Notes: generated from the sequence alone by a model not told the origin. A stretch of 64,000 nucleotides of DNA from Hydrogenophaga sp. SL48 (GCF_021729865.1 NZ_CP063400.1:4960001-5024000); one strand, 5' to 3'. Shown: positions 16,571 to 27,599, numbered from the stretch's first letter. Numbers and translations are program-made.

Positions 16571-17529
16571 ACGCAGGCGCTTTCTTTCACCTCTTCACCC
16601 CCACGGGCTGGTTGTTCGTTGGCGTCACCGGCGTGCTCGTGCTCGCCTCCAGCATCGCCGCCGTGCTCAAGTGGCGCGTGGCCCACGGCGCGCCGCACGC
16701 CGTCATCGACAACCTGAGCTCGCGCATCAACGCCTGGTGGGTCATGGTGGGCGCCATCGGCATCGCCTTCCTGTTCGGCAAGAACGGCGTGGTGGCGCTG
16801 TTCTTCCTGATCTCGTTCCACGCGCTGCGCGAATTCCTGAGCCTGGCCTACACCCGGCGCGGCGACCACACCGCCATGGCCGCGGCCTTCTACGTGGCCC
16901 TGCCCATGCAGTACTTCCTCGTGTGGACCGAGTGGTACGGCATGTACTCCATCTTCATCCCGGTCTACGCCTTCCTGCTGCTGCCCATCCTGGCGGCCAC
17001 GGGCGGCGACACCCAGCGATTCCTGGAGCGCGCCTCCAAAGTGCAGTGGGGCCTGATGGTCAGCGTGTTCTGCATCAGCCACGTGCCCGCCCTGCTCACG
17101 CTGCCCGTGACCGGCTTTGAAGGCAAGAACATGCTGCTCATTGCCTTCCTGGTGATCGTGGTGCAGGGCAGCGACGTGCTTCAGTACATCTGGGGCAAGC
17201 TGCTGGGCAAACACAAAGTGGCGCCCGTGCTGTCGCCCTCCAAGACCTGGGAAGGCCTCATCGGCGGCGTGGCCAGCGCCACCCTGCTGGGCGCCGCACT
17301 TCACGGCATCACGCCCTTTTCACCGCTGCAGGCGGCCGGCATGGCGCTGCTGATCTGCCTCATGGGCTTCTTCGGTGGGCTGGTCATGTCCGCCATCAAA
17401 CGCGACCGTGGCGTGAAAGACTGGGGCAGCATGATCGAAGGCCACGGCGGCATGCTCGACCGCACCGATTCCGTGATCTTCGCCGCCCCGGTGTTTTTTC
17501 ATGCGGTGCGGTATTGGTGGGTGCCTTGA
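16567..17529 (+). CDS. ynbB: YnbB/CdsA-like phosphatidate cytidylyltransferase
   Basis: 320 residues, about eight membrane helices. The CdsA signature is intact near the C-terminus: SAIKRDRGVKDWGSMI and GHGGMLDRTDS, with Glu where many members have Pro before GHGG. The reaction is CTP plus phosphatidic acid to CDP-diacylglycerol, the donor used by YnbA-type enzymes. In E. coli ynbB is next to ynbA; here it closes the operon. Start ATG 16567 overlaps the PlsC stop (ATGA). A short gap separates it from a convergent small secreted-protein gene. Confidence 0.88.
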   Translation: MNAGAFFHLFTPTGWLFVGVTGVLVLASSIAAVLKWRVAHGAPHAVIDNLSSRINAWWVMVGAIGIAFLFGKNGVVALFFLISFHALREFLSLAYTRRGDHTAMAAAFYVALPMQYFLVWTEWYGMYSIFIPVYAFLLLPILAATGGDTQRFLERASKVQWGLMVSVFCISHVPALLTLPVTGFEGKNMLLIAFLVIVVQGSDVLQYIWGKLLGKHKVAPVLSPSKTWEGLIGGVASATLLGAALHGITPFSPLQAAGMALLICLMGFFGGLVMSAIKRDRGVKDWGSMIEGHGGMLDRTDSVIFAAPVFFHAVRYWWVP

Positions 17530-17582
17530 CGTGTCTGGCCGGTGATTGGTGAAAACCGCAGTCCTTCCTGCTGGCCGCTGCG

Positions 17583-17960
17583 TCAATCGGGGCGCAGGGC
17601 CACGACTTCGCCCGTGTTGCTGCGCTTGATGTAGACCGCCTCGTTGTTGGCCCTGGTTTCCAGGCAGCCAGAGGGTGCACGGTTCCACTCGGTGCACAGT
17701 TGTTCGCCCTTGACCGACCACTTGCCGGTGTCGCTGAAACCGGTGCCGGTGTTCAGGAAGACATAGCCGTTGGCCTTGTACTCCAGGCGCCAGGTGGCGC
17801 CGTCCGTCAGCTTGGCCTTGTAGACCTTGCCGGCCATGCGCTGCTGGAGCGCATCCGCAGGGAGAACCGCCGAGTCGGCCGGGAACTCGGTGGGCATGGC
17901 GCTCTGGGCCATGGCTGACAGTGGCAAGAGCAACAGCAACAAGGACAACGGTGCACGCAT
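17583..17960 (-). CDS. small secreted protein, unknown function
   Basis: 125 residues from ATG 17960, preceded by CCTCCGGAGG with good SD spacing. A clear signal peptide (MRAPLSLLLLLLPLSAMAQ) is followed by ~105 residues. The mature part has a beta-rich look, KLTDGATWRLEYKANGYVFL, GKWSVKGEQLCTEW, with two Cys (QLCTEW, SGCLETR) that may form a disulfide. The layout recalls small lipocalin-like or YodA-like periplasmic domains, but I do not recognise a named family. No operon partner; about 240 bp of leader region separates it from the divergent gene at 18199. Confidence 0.7.
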   Translation of the reverse strand: MRAPLSLLLLLLPLSAMAQSAMPTEFPADSAVLPADALQQRMAGKVYKAKLTDGATWRLEYKANGYVFLNTGTGFSDTGKWSVKGEQLCTEWNRAPSGCLETRANNEAVYIKRSNTGEVVALRPD

Positions 17961-18198
17961 GGAAACCTCCGGAGGGGTGGTCAAAGAAGGGCTCAGGGTA
18001 CGTGCAAGGCGGACGGACATCAAGCGCTCCATGGCGTTGCACTGCCACCGGCAGGCCTCACATGAAGGATGCCCGTCTTGGTATCGAATAACGAGACTTT
18101 CAGTGGGTCAATGTGCATCTGGCCCATCAATTCAGCCCAAAGAATAGTGCTGCCCGCTGACCATCCGCCCCATGTTCAACAACCCACCGAGGTTTCAC

Positions 18199-18699
18199 AT
18201 GGCAAGCACCCGTTCCCCCCTCATCGTGATGCGCGACACCCGCGCCTGGCAGCTCCAGGTGTGGGTGTCGTTCGGACTGGCGGTCTTTCTCTGTGCCACC
18301 GGTCTGGCTTACCTGCCGGGGCAGGCGCTGGACCGCGCGTTCATGGTGATGGGCTATGTGTTTTGCCTGTCCACGGTGTTTGTGTTGTCCAAGGCGGTGC
18401 GCGACACGCAGAAGGCCAGCCTCACGGGTGAGGCCGAGACGCCGATGTGGCGCTTCGTGGTCTGGGGTGGTTTTGGTGTGGCGATGGGGCTCACGCTATG
18501 GGGCCTGCTGCGCATGCAGATCGATCAGACCTACAAGGCCTACCTGGGCGTGAGCTGGCTGTATCTCGTGACCTCGGCGTTCACGCTGGCCAAGACGCTG
18601 CGCGACCGCCACGAGGCGGAGCTCGCCGAGGCGCATGTCGCGGGCCGTCAGCAGGTGCTGGCCGAACGCTCGGTGGCAGCTGCTCAGGCGGTTGCCTGA
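18199..18699 (+). CDS. YiaA/YiaB-like inner membrane protein
   Basis: 166 residues from ATG 18199 with GAGG at 18189-18192. Four hydrophobic helices are arranged as two repeated pairs: each pair ends in a conserved charged cap (VLSKAVRDTQKA and TLAKTLRDRHEAE), as in the YiaA/YiaB two-helix domain. A helical charged tail follows. Function is unknown in E. coli. A second member of the same family (21332-21775) closes this cluster in the opposite direction. Confidence 0.75.
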   Translation: MASTRSPLIVMRDTRAWQLQVWVSFGLAVFLCATGLAYLPGQALDRAFMVMGYVFCLSTVFVLSKAVRDTQKASLTGEAETPMWRFVVWGGFGVAMGLTLWGLLRMQIDQTYKAYLGVSWLYLVTSAFTLAKTLRDRHEAELAEAHVAGRQQVLAERSVAAAQAVA

Positions 18700-18758
18700 A
18701 GCGGCCGCTCTTTCTCCCTCCTTCTTTTGACCCGGTTTCCTTTTTCAGGAGCAATGAC

Positions 18759-19217
18759 ATGACACGTACTTTTCTGACCAAGACCTTTCTCGCCGCCGGC
18801 CTGGCGCTGGCTTTGGTCGCCGGCCCGGCGCGGGCGCAGAGCGAGGCTTCGCTGGTGCTCTCGGCTTTGCCGGTCGCCTCGGTGGTGGGTGTGGCGGGCA
18901 GTGCCGCGGCGGGCGCGGTGGCGGTGAGCGCGCTGCCGGTGGCGCTCACGGTGAGTGGCGCGGTGCTGGTCGTGAAAACGGTGGAGGTGTCGGCGCGTGG
19001 CACGGTGATCGTGCTGGAGCGGGCGTCCGACGGCGCGCGGGCCAGTGTGGAGCTGACGGGGCGCGCAGCCTCGGGCTTGGCGGCCAGTGCGGGCACGGCG
19101 GTGGCGGTGAGCGTGATCGGCACGGGCGTGCTGCTCTCGGCGGCGGGCGAGGTGCTGTGCTTCATCCCCAACGAGATGGGGCGCGCTCTTCTCCACAACG
19201 AAAGAATCACGTACTGA
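18759..19217 (+). CDS. STM0539-like small secreted/membrane protein
   Basis: 152 residues from ATG 18759 (AGGA at 18747-18750). A signal peptide ends near GPARAQ, followed by an extraordinarily Ala/Val/Ser-rich, glycine-spaced region (LVLSALPVASVVGVAG, LPVALTVSGAVLVVKTVEV) and a conserved-looking tail FIPNEMGRALLHNERITY. I associate this composition with the STM0539 family, usually next to DUF2145, as it is here. Function unknown. Repeat copy C begins immediately after the stop codon. Confidence 0.6.
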   Translation: MTRTFLTKTFLAAGLALALVAGPARAQSEASLVLSALPVASVVGVAGSAAAGAVAVSALPVALTVSGAVLVVKTVEVSARGTVIVLERASDGARASVELTGRAASGLAASAGTAVAVSVIGTGVLLSAAGEVLCFIPNEMGRALLHNERITY

Positions 19218-19292
19218 CCCCCGCAGCGCCTGCGGCGCTTCCCCCCTTTCAGGGGGCAACACCAGCGGCCCGGCAAAGCCGGTTCCGCGGTG
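19218..19292 (+). repeat. intergenic palindromic repeat (C)
   Basis: Copy in reverse orientation: CCCCGCAGCGCCTGCGGCGC, CCCCCCTTTCAGGGGG, then GGCCCGGCAAAGCCGGTTCC. It starts at the base after the stop codon of the gene at 18759-19217. The GCGCC-TGC-GGCGC, CCCCCTTTCAGGGGG and CCGGC-AAA-GCCGG hairpins can all form. Confidence 0.75.
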
Positions 19293-19347
19293 TTTCCCGG
19301 TTGGGGCTTCCTCATTCGAGGCGTATCTCCTTTTTGCGAGGCATCTG

Positions 19348-20154
19348 ATGAAAACCTTTTTGAGATTGTGGGTCGTGTCCTGCGGGTCGGCACTTCTGCT
19401 GATGGCGCCCACCGCGCACGCCGGCCGCTCCTGTGAGCAGCGGCCGCTGACGCCGCTGACGCTGACGCATGGCCTGGCGCTGGCGCAGCAGACGGCGCAG
19501 GCGCTGGACGCGGAGTTCGCCCGCAGCGGCGCACGCGTGGTGGTGCTGGGCCGCGCGGGGCAGGACCTGGGCAAGTACCAGCTGCGTTATTCGCACCTGG
19601 GCTGGGCCTACAAGACGGCCGAGGGGCCGTGGCGCGTGCTGCACAAGCTCAACCAGTGCGGCACCGGCACCGGTTCGATCTACCGCCAGGGCCTGGGCGA
19701 GTTTTTCCTGGACGATCTCTGGCGGCACGAGGCGGTGTGGTCGGTGCCCGCGCCCGCGTTGCAGGCGCCACTGCTCGCGCTGCTGACCGACCCGGCGCGC
19801 AGCCTGCGCCTGCATCAGCGCGACTACAACATGGTGTCTTACGCCTGGGGCACGCGTTACCAGCAGTCCAACCAGTGGGCGCTGGAGACGATGGCGATGG
19901 CGGCCGAGCCGGGCGTCACCAGCCGCGCACAGGCGCAGGCCTGGCTGGGTTTCAAGGGTTACCAGCCGAGCACGCTGCGCCTGGGCGCGCTGACCCGGTT
20001 GGGTGCGAGCGCCAGCTCGGCGCACATCCGCTTCGACGACCACCCGAATGACAAGCGCTTCTCCGACCGCATCGAAACCGTGACGGTGGACTCGGTGCTC
20101 GACTGGCTGGCGCGCACCGGCCTCGGCTCTGCGCCGCAGCGGATTGTGCTGTGA
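19348..20154 (+). CDS. DUF2145 periplasmic protein
   Basis: 268 residues. The signal peptide ends at APTAHAGRSC; the mature protein starts GRSCEQRPLTPLTLTHGLAL, a recognisable DUF2145 beginning. Other family-like segments are GRAGQDLGKYQLRYSHLGWAY, HKLNQCGTGTG, RQGLGEFFLDDLW, QQSNQWALETMA and FDDHPNDKRFSDRIETVT. The conserved Cys, His, Asn and Asp spacing suggests a papain/NlpC-like or other hydrolase fold, but that is inference. It follows the STM0539-like gene across a repeat and precedes the zinc-ribbon gene by 46 bp. Confidence 0.8.
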   Translation: MKTFLRLWVVSCGSALLLMAPTAHAGRSCEQRPLTPLTLTHGLALAQQTAQALDAEFARSGARVVVLGRAGQDLGKYQLRYSHLGWAYKTAEGPWRVLHKLNQCGTGTGSIYRQGLGEFFLDDLWRHEAVWSVPAPALQAPLLALLTDPARSLRLHQRDYNMVSYAWGTRYQQSNQWALETMAMAAEPGVTSRAQAQAWLGFKGYQPSTLRLGALTRLGASASSAHIRFDDHPNDKRFSDRIETVTVDSVLDWLARTGLGSAPQRIVL

Positions 20155-20200
20155 GCGGGTTCACAATGCCTTTGATCAATTTGTCTTGGAGGGAAAGAAC

Positions 20201-21307
20201 ATGAGCAAGACCCTGCGCCTGTCCGAAAACTGGTTCCACCGTGGCCTCTGGCTGGTGGCGTTCCTGTTTGCGTGGTTCCTGACCGGGCTGGGCAGCACCA
20301 TCGTGGGCGATCTGCCGCAGGTGGAGCAGACCCGCTCGCTCGAAGACTTCATGGACCCGCAGCGCACGCCCGTGCTCAAAGCGTCCATCAAGACCGCCGA
20401 GCGCACGGCCGAAGAGGCGCAGGCCGCGCTGGACCAGGCGCAGCTCAAGCTGCAGACCGCGCGCGCCGACAACCGCGCCGCGCGCGAGACCTTCGACAAC
20501 TGGCTGGCCACACGCCGCGTGACGCAGCGCGCCGAGCAGGACGAAGAGGTCTTGCAGCGCACGCGTGAACTCGACGGTCTGCGGCAGGCCGAGCGCAGCG
20601 CGTTGACGGCCGTGGAAAAGCAGCAGCAGGTCGCGCTCGACGCGCGCCAGACGCAGCAGCGCGCGCAGGCCGAATTGCGCACCCTTGAAGATGCGGCCCG
20701 TGACTCGTTTGTCGAGGCCCAGCGCGCGCAGGAACTGCGTGTGTTCGGCTATCGGCTGGCGCTCACGCTGCCCTTGTTGGTGCTGGCGGGGTACCTGTTC
20801 AAGAAGCACCGCAAGGGCTCGTCGTGGCCCTTCGTGTGGGGCTTCATCTTCTTCGCGCTCTTCGCGTTTTTCGTCGAGCTGGTGCCCTACCTGCCGAGCT
20901 ACGGCGGCTATGTGCGCTACATCGTCGGCATCGTGCTCACGGTGATCGGCGGGCGCTACGCGATCCAGGCGCTGCAGCGTTACCTGGAGCGGCAGAAGCT
21001 CGCCGAGGCGCAACCGGCCCAGACGCGCCAGCGCGAGATGGACTACGACCAGGCGCAGGCGCGCATGACGAAGAACATCTGCCCGGGCTGCGAGCGCACG
21101 GTGGACATGAAGGACGGCAAGACCGACTTCTGCCCGCATTGCGGCCTGTGCCTGTTCGACCATTGCGGGCACTGCAGCACGCGCAAGAACGCGTTTGCGC
21201 GCTACTGTTTCTCGTGCGGGGCGTCGGCGAAGGAGCCGCCGTCTGAGCCGGGGAGCGCTTCGGCGGACCTGCCGCCGAAGGCGCCCGAGGGGGCGGCGGC
21301 CGCCTGA
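20201..21307 (+). CDS. membrane protein with coiled coil and C-terminal zinc ribbon
   Basis: 368 residues from ATG 20201 (GGAGGG upstream). Order: one N-terminal membrane helix (about 12-30), a long Gln/Ala/Arg-rich coiled coil (about 55-170) facing the periplasm, two or three more membrane helices (about 182-255), then a cytoplasmic zinc-binding tail with CPGC (near 294), CPHC (near 311), CGHC (near 326) and CFSC (near 336), eight or more Cys in 45 residues. The end is an acidic Pro/Ala tail. I do not recognise a named function. It appears to be the last gene of a unit with the DUF2145 gene. Confidence 0.7.
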   Translation: MSKTLRLSENWFHRGLWLVAFLFAWFLTGLGSTIVGDLPQVEQTRSLEDFMDPQRTPVLKASIKTAERTAEEAQAALDQAQLKLQTARADNRAARETFDNWLATRRVTQRAEQDEEVLQRTRELDGLRQAERSALTAVEKQQQVALDARQTQQRAQAELRTLEDAARDSFVEAQRAQELRVFGYRLALTLPLLVLAGYLFKKHRKGSSWPFVWGFIFFALFAFFVELVPYLPSYGGYVRYIVGIVLTVIGGRYAIQALQRYLERQKLAEAQPAQTRQREMDYDQAQARMTKNICPGCERTVDMKDGKTDFCPHCGLCLFDHCGHCSTRKNAFARYCFSCGASAKEPPSEPGSASADLPPKAPEGAAAA

Positions 21308-21331
21308 GGGCCGCGCCCCGGCGGGGCCGGT

Positions 21332-21775
21332 TTATTCGGCCGCTGCGCCGTCGATCTCGGGGTGGGCGCTGCGGAACTGCGCCACGTCGCGGATGTTCTT
21401 CTGCACCGCGACCGCGCCGAACAGCGCCAGCAGGAAGGCCATCGCGTAGAAGCCTTTTTCGCTGGCGGCCAGCGTCGCGTTCCACAGGCCCACCGTCAGC
21501 AAGATCACCGAGATGCCCAGCGACACCCAGCACAGGCCGTAGTAGATGCCGGTGACCGGAATGCCCTCGATGCGGTCGCGCACCGACTTCTGCAGCGACA
21601 CGGCGGAGAACAGGCCGTACATCAGCAGCGTGAAGTAGTAGCCCTTCTCGTTGAGCAACATCTGTGCGTTCCACAGGCCCATGAGATAGACCACGGCCCC
21701 GACCAGCAAGGCGGCCCAGGAGGCTCCGATGAAGGCGCTGGTGGGGCGCTGGGCGACATGGGCGGGAGCGGTCAT
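21332..21775 (-). CDS. yiaA: YiaA-like inner membrane protein
   Basis: 147 residues from ATG 21775 with GGAG upstream. Two tandem copies of the YiaA/YiaB two-helix module are visible, each capped by a near-identical motif: [10 protein letters not shown] (about 60-70) and [10 protein letters not shown] (about 125-135). The helices contain [20 protein letters not shown] and [17 protein letters not shown]. Function unknown. It is convergent with the zinc-ribbon gene (24 bp apart) and lies 35 bp downstream of a same-strand MFS gene, with which it may be co-transcribed. Confidence 0.8.
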   Translation of the reverse strand: MTAPAHVAQRPTSAFIGASWAALLVGAVVYLMGLWNAQMLLNEKGYYFTLLMYGLFSAVSLQKSVRDRIEGIPVTGIYYGLCWVSLGISVILLTVGLWNATLAASEKGFYAMAFLLALFGAVAVQKNIRDVAQFRSAHPEIDGAAAE

Positions 21776-21810
21776 GGAGTCCTCCGGGGGTGGTTGTGGT
21801 GGGCCGGACT

Positions 21811-23004
21811 TTACCGGAAGCCTGTCACCTTTTGTTGCTCCTCCCGCACCAGCCGCGCCATCGCCCACAGGCCCAGCGCCGGGCCGATCGCCAGCCACGG
21901 CAGCAGCGCGCCCAGGCTCACGGTTTGCGCCAGCGAGACAAACAGCAGGATGCTCACGATGGACAGCGCAAAACCCAGGCTGTTGGTGAGCGTGAGCACG
22001 CTGCCCACGGCCTGCGGCGGGGCGTTGCGTGCGGTGAGCGTGGAGAACTGCGGCGAGTCGCCCGAGACCGTGATGCCCCAGAGCACCAGCCAGGCGTAGA
22101 ACCACGGCGCGGCGGCGTCGATCAGGAACGGTGTGGCCAGGCAGCAGAGCCCGCTGGTGGCGAGCTGCGCCGCCGCCACGCGCGCGCTGCCCCAGCGCTG
22201 CGCCACCCAGCCGCCGCCCGCGCAGCCGATCACGCCCGCGCCCAGCACCCAGAACGCTGCCCACGAGAGTTCGGTGCCCTGCAGCCGCGTGGCCAGCACC
22301 AGCGGCACCATGACCCACATGGTGTACAGCTCCCACATGTGGCCGAAGTAGCCCAGCACCGAAGCGCGCACGCGGCCGTCGGTCCAAACGGTGCCGAGCG
22401 CGCGCCATTGCAATGTGGTCACGCGGGCCTGTGCGTGCGGCGGGTCGCTGGTGCCGACAAACAGCAGCAGGCCACCGGCTGCCGCGAGCGCGGCCACGCC
22501 GAGCATGAGCGTGGGCCAAGGCAGGGCGCCGCTGAGCGCGCGCAGTGCGTGGGCGCTGGCCGAGCCCAGCACCAGCGCGCCGATCAGCAGGCCGAGCGCG
22601 GCACCCAGGCCTCTGGAGTACCACTGCGCAGCGATCTTCATGCCCACCGGGTAGATGCCGGCGAGAAACACGCCGGTGAGAAAGCGCCAGGCCAACAGGG
22701 CTTCGTAGTGCGTGACCATGGCCCAGGCGCCCACCGTGCAGGCCGCGCCCGCGAGCGCGCAGAACAGGAACACGCGGCGCGGCGCGAAGCGGTCGGCGAT
22801 GGCGAGCAGGGCGAAGACCAGCGTGCCGACGATGAAGCCGAACTGCAGCGACGACGTGAGCGGGCCGATGGCCGAAGCCGGCCAGCCCAGCTCGCGCTGC
22901 AGGTCCGGCATGACCGCGTTGACCGCGAACCAGAGAGACGTGCCAGCGAACTGCGCGAGCACCAACACGGGCAGGATGTGGCGGGGAACTGGGGACTGCG
23001 TCAT
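21811..23004 (-). CDS. MFS transporter
   Basis: 397 residues with 12 predicted helices. Opening segment [25 protein letters not shown] and the [22 protein letters not shown] loop (the MFS D-R-x-R cap, as ADRFAPRR) are clear. The second half has [18 protein letters not shown]. The [13 protein letters not shown] start is shared with a group of uncharacterised betaproteobacterial MFS proteins. Substrate unknown. yiaA-like follows 35 bp downstream and tgt lies upstream on the same strand, 48 bp away. Confidence 0.85.
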   Translation of the reverse strand: MTQSPVPRHILPVLVLAQFAGTSLWFAVNAVMPDLQRELGWPASAIGPLTSSLQFGFIVGTLVFALLAIADRFAPRRVFLFCALAGAACTVGAWAMVTHYEALLAWRFLTGVFLAGIYPVGMKIAAQWYSRGLGAALGLLIGALVLGSASAHALRALSGALPWPTLMLGVAALAAAGGLLLFVGTSDPPHAQARVTTLQWRALGTVWTDGRVRASVLGYFGHMWELYTMWVMVPLVLATRLQGTELSWAAFWVLGAGVIGCAGGGWVAQRWGSARVAAAQLATSGLCCLATPFLIDAAAPWFYAWLVLWGITVSGDSPQFSTLTARNAPPQAVGSVLTLTNSLGFALSIVSILLFVSLAQTVSLGALLPWLAIGPALGLWAMARLVREEQQKVTGFR

Positions 23005-23052
23005 GGCGCGCAGCTTAAACGGGCACTGGAACGGGCGCCTGCCGCGCAGGCG

Positions 23053-25186
<2,134 letters not shown>

Positions 25187-25250
25187 GCGCGCGATCTTAG
25201 GGGCGTTTCCATGGAAAGGCCGTCGCGCGCTCAAACGTAAAATTGAGGCC

Positions 25251-26090
25251 ATGACCTTTCTCGACATGCTGCGTGGCGCCGAGCGCCAGAACCGTTCCCT
25301 GCTCTGCGTCGGCCTGGACCCCGATCCGGCCAAGTTCCCTGCCGGCATGAAGGGCGACGCCTCGCGCATCTACGACTTCTGCGCGGCCATCGTCGAGGCC
25401 ACGGCCGACACCGTGATCGCCTTCAAGCCGCAGATCGCCTACTTCGCGGCCCACCGCGCCGAAGACCAGCTGGAGCGCCTGATGGCGCACATGAAGCGCG
25501 TGGCGCCGCAAGTGCCCGTGATCCTCGACGCCAAGCGCGGCGACATCGGCAGCACGGCCGAGCAGTACGCCATCGAGGCCTTCGAGCGCTACGGCGCCGA
25601 CGCCGTCACGCTCTCGCCTTTCATGGGCTGGGACTCGGTGCAGCCCTACCTCAAGTACCACGGCAAGGGCGCCTTCCTGCTCTGCCGCACCTCCAACCCC
25701 GGCGGTGACGACCTGCAGAACCAGCGCCTCGCCACGGTGGAGGGCCAGCCGCGGCTGTACGAACACGTGGCCCGCCTGGCGCAAGGCCCCTGGAACCTGA
25801 ACGGCCAGCTCGGCCTGGTGGTGGGCGCCACCTACCCGGAAGAAATCGAGCGCGTGCGCGAACTGGCCCCGACGCTGCCGCTGCTGATCCCCGGCGTGGG
25901 CGCGCAGGGCGGCGACGCGGTCGCGACCATCCGCGCGGGCTACCGCACCCAGGGCGGCGAGACCACCGGGCCGGTGATCGTGAACTCCTCGCGCGCCGTG
26001 CTGTACGCCTCCAGCGGCGAGGACTTCGCTGCGGCGGCGCGCGCCGAGGCGCTGCGCACGCGCAGCGTGCTGGAAGCCGCCCGGGGCTGA
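25251..26090 (+). CDS. pyrF: orotidine 5'-phosphate decarboxylase
   Basis: 279 residues, the longer type 2 OMP decarboxylase. It converts OMP to UMP, the last step of de novo UMP synthesis. The catalytic Lys/Asp cluster is in [28 protein letters not shown] is the N-terminal active-site Asp segment and [13 protein letters not shown] with [11 protein letters not shown] form the phosphate site. Start ATG 25251. It is a single-gene unit; a gap with the GST-associated repeat follows. Confidence 0.96.
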   Translation: MTFLDMLRGAERQNRSLLCVGLDPDPAKFPAGMKGDASRIYDFCAAIVEATADTVIAFKPQIAYFAAHRAEDQLERLMAHMKRVAPQVPVILDAKRGDIGSTAEQYAIEAFERYGADAVTLSPFMGWDSVQPYLKYHGKGAFLLCRTSNPGGDDLQNQRLATVEGQPRLYEHVARLAQGPWNLNGQLGLVVGATYPEEIERVRELAPTLPLLIPGVGAQGGDAVATIRAGYRTQGGETTGPVIVNSSRAVLYASSGEDFAAAARAEALRTRSVLEAARG

Positions 26091-26162
26091 GCGGCCTGCC
26101 CGCAGGAGACAGCCGGAAGGCTGGGTGACATCTACGATAGGGTTTTGATCGAGAGGCCAACC

Positions 26163-26279
26163 ATGCTGCTGCGGACACCCTCCCAATACACACCGTGGAA
26201 CCGGCTTTGCCGGGCCACAGGTGGGGTCCCCCTTACGGGGGGAAGACGCGAAGCGGCGCAGGGGGGTAGCTGTGCTTGA
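26163..26279 (+). CDS. possible 38-codon leader ORF through repeat D
   Basis: ATG 26163 is preceded by GAGAGG at a normal spacing (7 bp), and the frame runs 38 codons to TGA 26277-26279, overlapping the GTG start of the GST gene by 8 bp. After [11 protein letters not shown] the codons are the dispersed repeat itself, so the peptide has no independent coding look. It may simply be the original leader of the GST gene interrupted by the repeat, or a translationally coupled leader. Speculative. Confidence 0.2.
   Translation: MLLRTPSQYTPWNRLCRATGGVPLTGGRREAAQGGSCA
26192..26270 (+). repeat. intergenic palindromic repeat (D)
   Basis: Forward copy: GGAACCGGCTTTGCCGGGCC, GTCCCCCTTACGGGGGG, GACGCGAAGCGGCGC and a G6T end. 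It is the only copy in the window that ends at a start codon (GTG 26272) instead of a stop codon. Its terminal G-run supplies the only Shine-Dalgarno-like sequence for the GST gene. Confidence 0.75.
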
Positions 26280-26985
26280 TCTCTACACCGCTGCCACGCC
26301 CAACGGCCACAAGGTGTCCATCGCGCTCGAAGAGCTGGCCCTGCCTTACGAACTGAAGGTGCTGGACCTGTCGAAGCACGAGCAGAAGACGCCGGCCTTC
26401 CTCGCCATCAACCCCAACGGCCGCATCCCGGCCATCGTCGACCGCGAGGCCGATGACTTCGCGGTATTCGAGTCGGGGGCCATCCTCATCTACCTGGCCG
26501 AGAAAACCGGGCGCCTCATGCCCACCGACGCCAAGGGCCGTTCGCGGGTGCTGCAGTGGCTGATGTTCCAGATGGGCGGCATCGGTCCCATGATGGGCCA
26601 GGCCAATGTGTTCTTTCGCTACTTCCCCGAGAAAATCCCGGCCGCCATCGACCGCTATCAAGGTGAGTGCAAGCGCCTGTTCCGTGTGCTCGACGGCCAC
26701 CTGGCGGACCACGAATACCTGGCGGGCGACTACTCCATCGCCGACATCGCCAACTGGGCCTGGGTGCGCACGCACCGCTGGTCGGGCGTGGAGATGGACG
26801 ATCTGCCGCACCTCAAACGCTGGCGCGACGCGATCCGCCAGCGCCCGGCGGCGCAGCGCGGCATCGAGCGGCCGCCGTCCAGGGTGGATCTCACGCGCGA
26901 TGGCGACGCTGGCGTGCAGAAGTTCGCCGAAGAAGCGCGGCGCATGGTGGAAACCGGCCAGAGCCTGAAGGGGGGCTCGGCATGA
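26272..26985 (+). CDS. glutathione S-transferase, nu/YfcG-like
   Basis: 237 residues from GTG 26272. A longer frame upstream encodes only the repeat sequence and was discarded. N-terminal thioredoxin fold with the YfcG/Ure2-type motif [17 protein letters not shown]; the Thr/Asn there replace the Tyr/Ser/Cys of other GSTs. [11 protein letters not shown] (cis-Pro) and [13 protein letters not shown] (glutathione gamma-Glu site) are present, and a C-terminal helical domain with [17 protein letters not shown]. YfcG-type enzymes reduce disulfides or peroxides using GSH/GSSG. The next GST overlaps by ATGA, so both are made from one transcript. Confidence 0.88.
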   Translation: MLDLYTAATPNGHKVSIALEELALPYELKVLDLSKHEQKTPAFLAINPNGRIPAIVDREADDFAVFESGAILIYLAEKTGRLMPTDAKGRSRVLQWLMFQMGGIGPMMGQANVFFRYFPEKIPAAIDRYQGECKRLFRVLDGHLADHEYLAGDYSIADIANWAWVRTHRWSGVEMDDLPHLKRWRDAIRQRPAAQRGIERPPSRVDLTRDGDAGVQKFAEEARRMVETGQSLKGGSA

Positions 26986-27599
26986 AGCTCTTTGTGGCGC
27001 CCCGGGCGCCCAACCCGCGCCGGGTGCTGATGTTTCTGGTGGAGAAGGGCATCAATGGCCTGGACCTGGTGAACGTGGACCTCAACGGCGGCGAGCACAA
27101 GACTGAGGCGTTTCGCGCCAAAAGCCCGCTGGCCCGCATCCCGGCGCTGGAACTCGACGACGGGCGCGTGCTGACCGAGACCCGGGCGATCTGCACTTAC
27201 ATGGAAGGCCGCCACCCGGAGCCCAACCTCATGGGCGTGGACGCCACCGAGCGCGCCTTCATCGAGATGGCCGACCGGCGCATCGAGTGGTACGTCCTGC
27301 TGCCGGTCGGCAACTGCGTGCGCCACACCCACCCCGGTCTGGCGGCGCTGGAGCAGCCGCAGTTTCCCGATTTCGGCCGTTCGCAGGGCGAGAAGCTGCG
27401 CGAAACCGTGGCCTGGCTCGACGCCGAGCTGCAGCGCCAGCCCTGGGTCGCCGGCGAGCGCTTCACCATCGCCGACATCACGCTGTTCTGCGCCCTGGAG
27501 TTCGCCCGTCTGATGCGCTTCAACGCCGGCGAGCAGGGCTTCGCCGCGCTGCAGACCTGGCGCGACCGCGTGGCGGAACGGCCGAGCGCGCGGACCTGA
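26982..27599 (+). CDS. glutathione S-transferase family protein
   Basis: 205 residues, start ATG 26982 overlapping the previous stop. Thioredoxin fold at 1-80 ([21 protein letters not shown], with Ala-Pro-Asn at the active-site position; [27 protein letters not shown]), then the helical domain with [21 protein letters not shown]. It differs from the upstream GST at the active-site turn, so it is probably a different class and not a recent duplicate. Substrate unknown. Confidence 0.88.
   Translation: MKLFVAPRAPNPRRVLMFLVEKGINGLDLVNVDLNGGEHKTEAFRAKSPLARIPALELDDGRVLTETRAICTYMEGRHPEPNLMGVDATERAFIEMADRRIEWYVLLPVGNCVRHTHPGLAALEQPQFPDFGRSQGEKLRETVAWLDAELQRQPWVAGERFTIADITLFCALEFARLMRFNAGEQGFAALQTWRDRVAERPSART

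Noticed and set aside
26221..26271. N-terminal extension of the first GST through repeat D
   Set aside because: The extra residues are repeat sequence that also occurs in intergenic places. The GTG at 26272 gives the family-like N-terminus.
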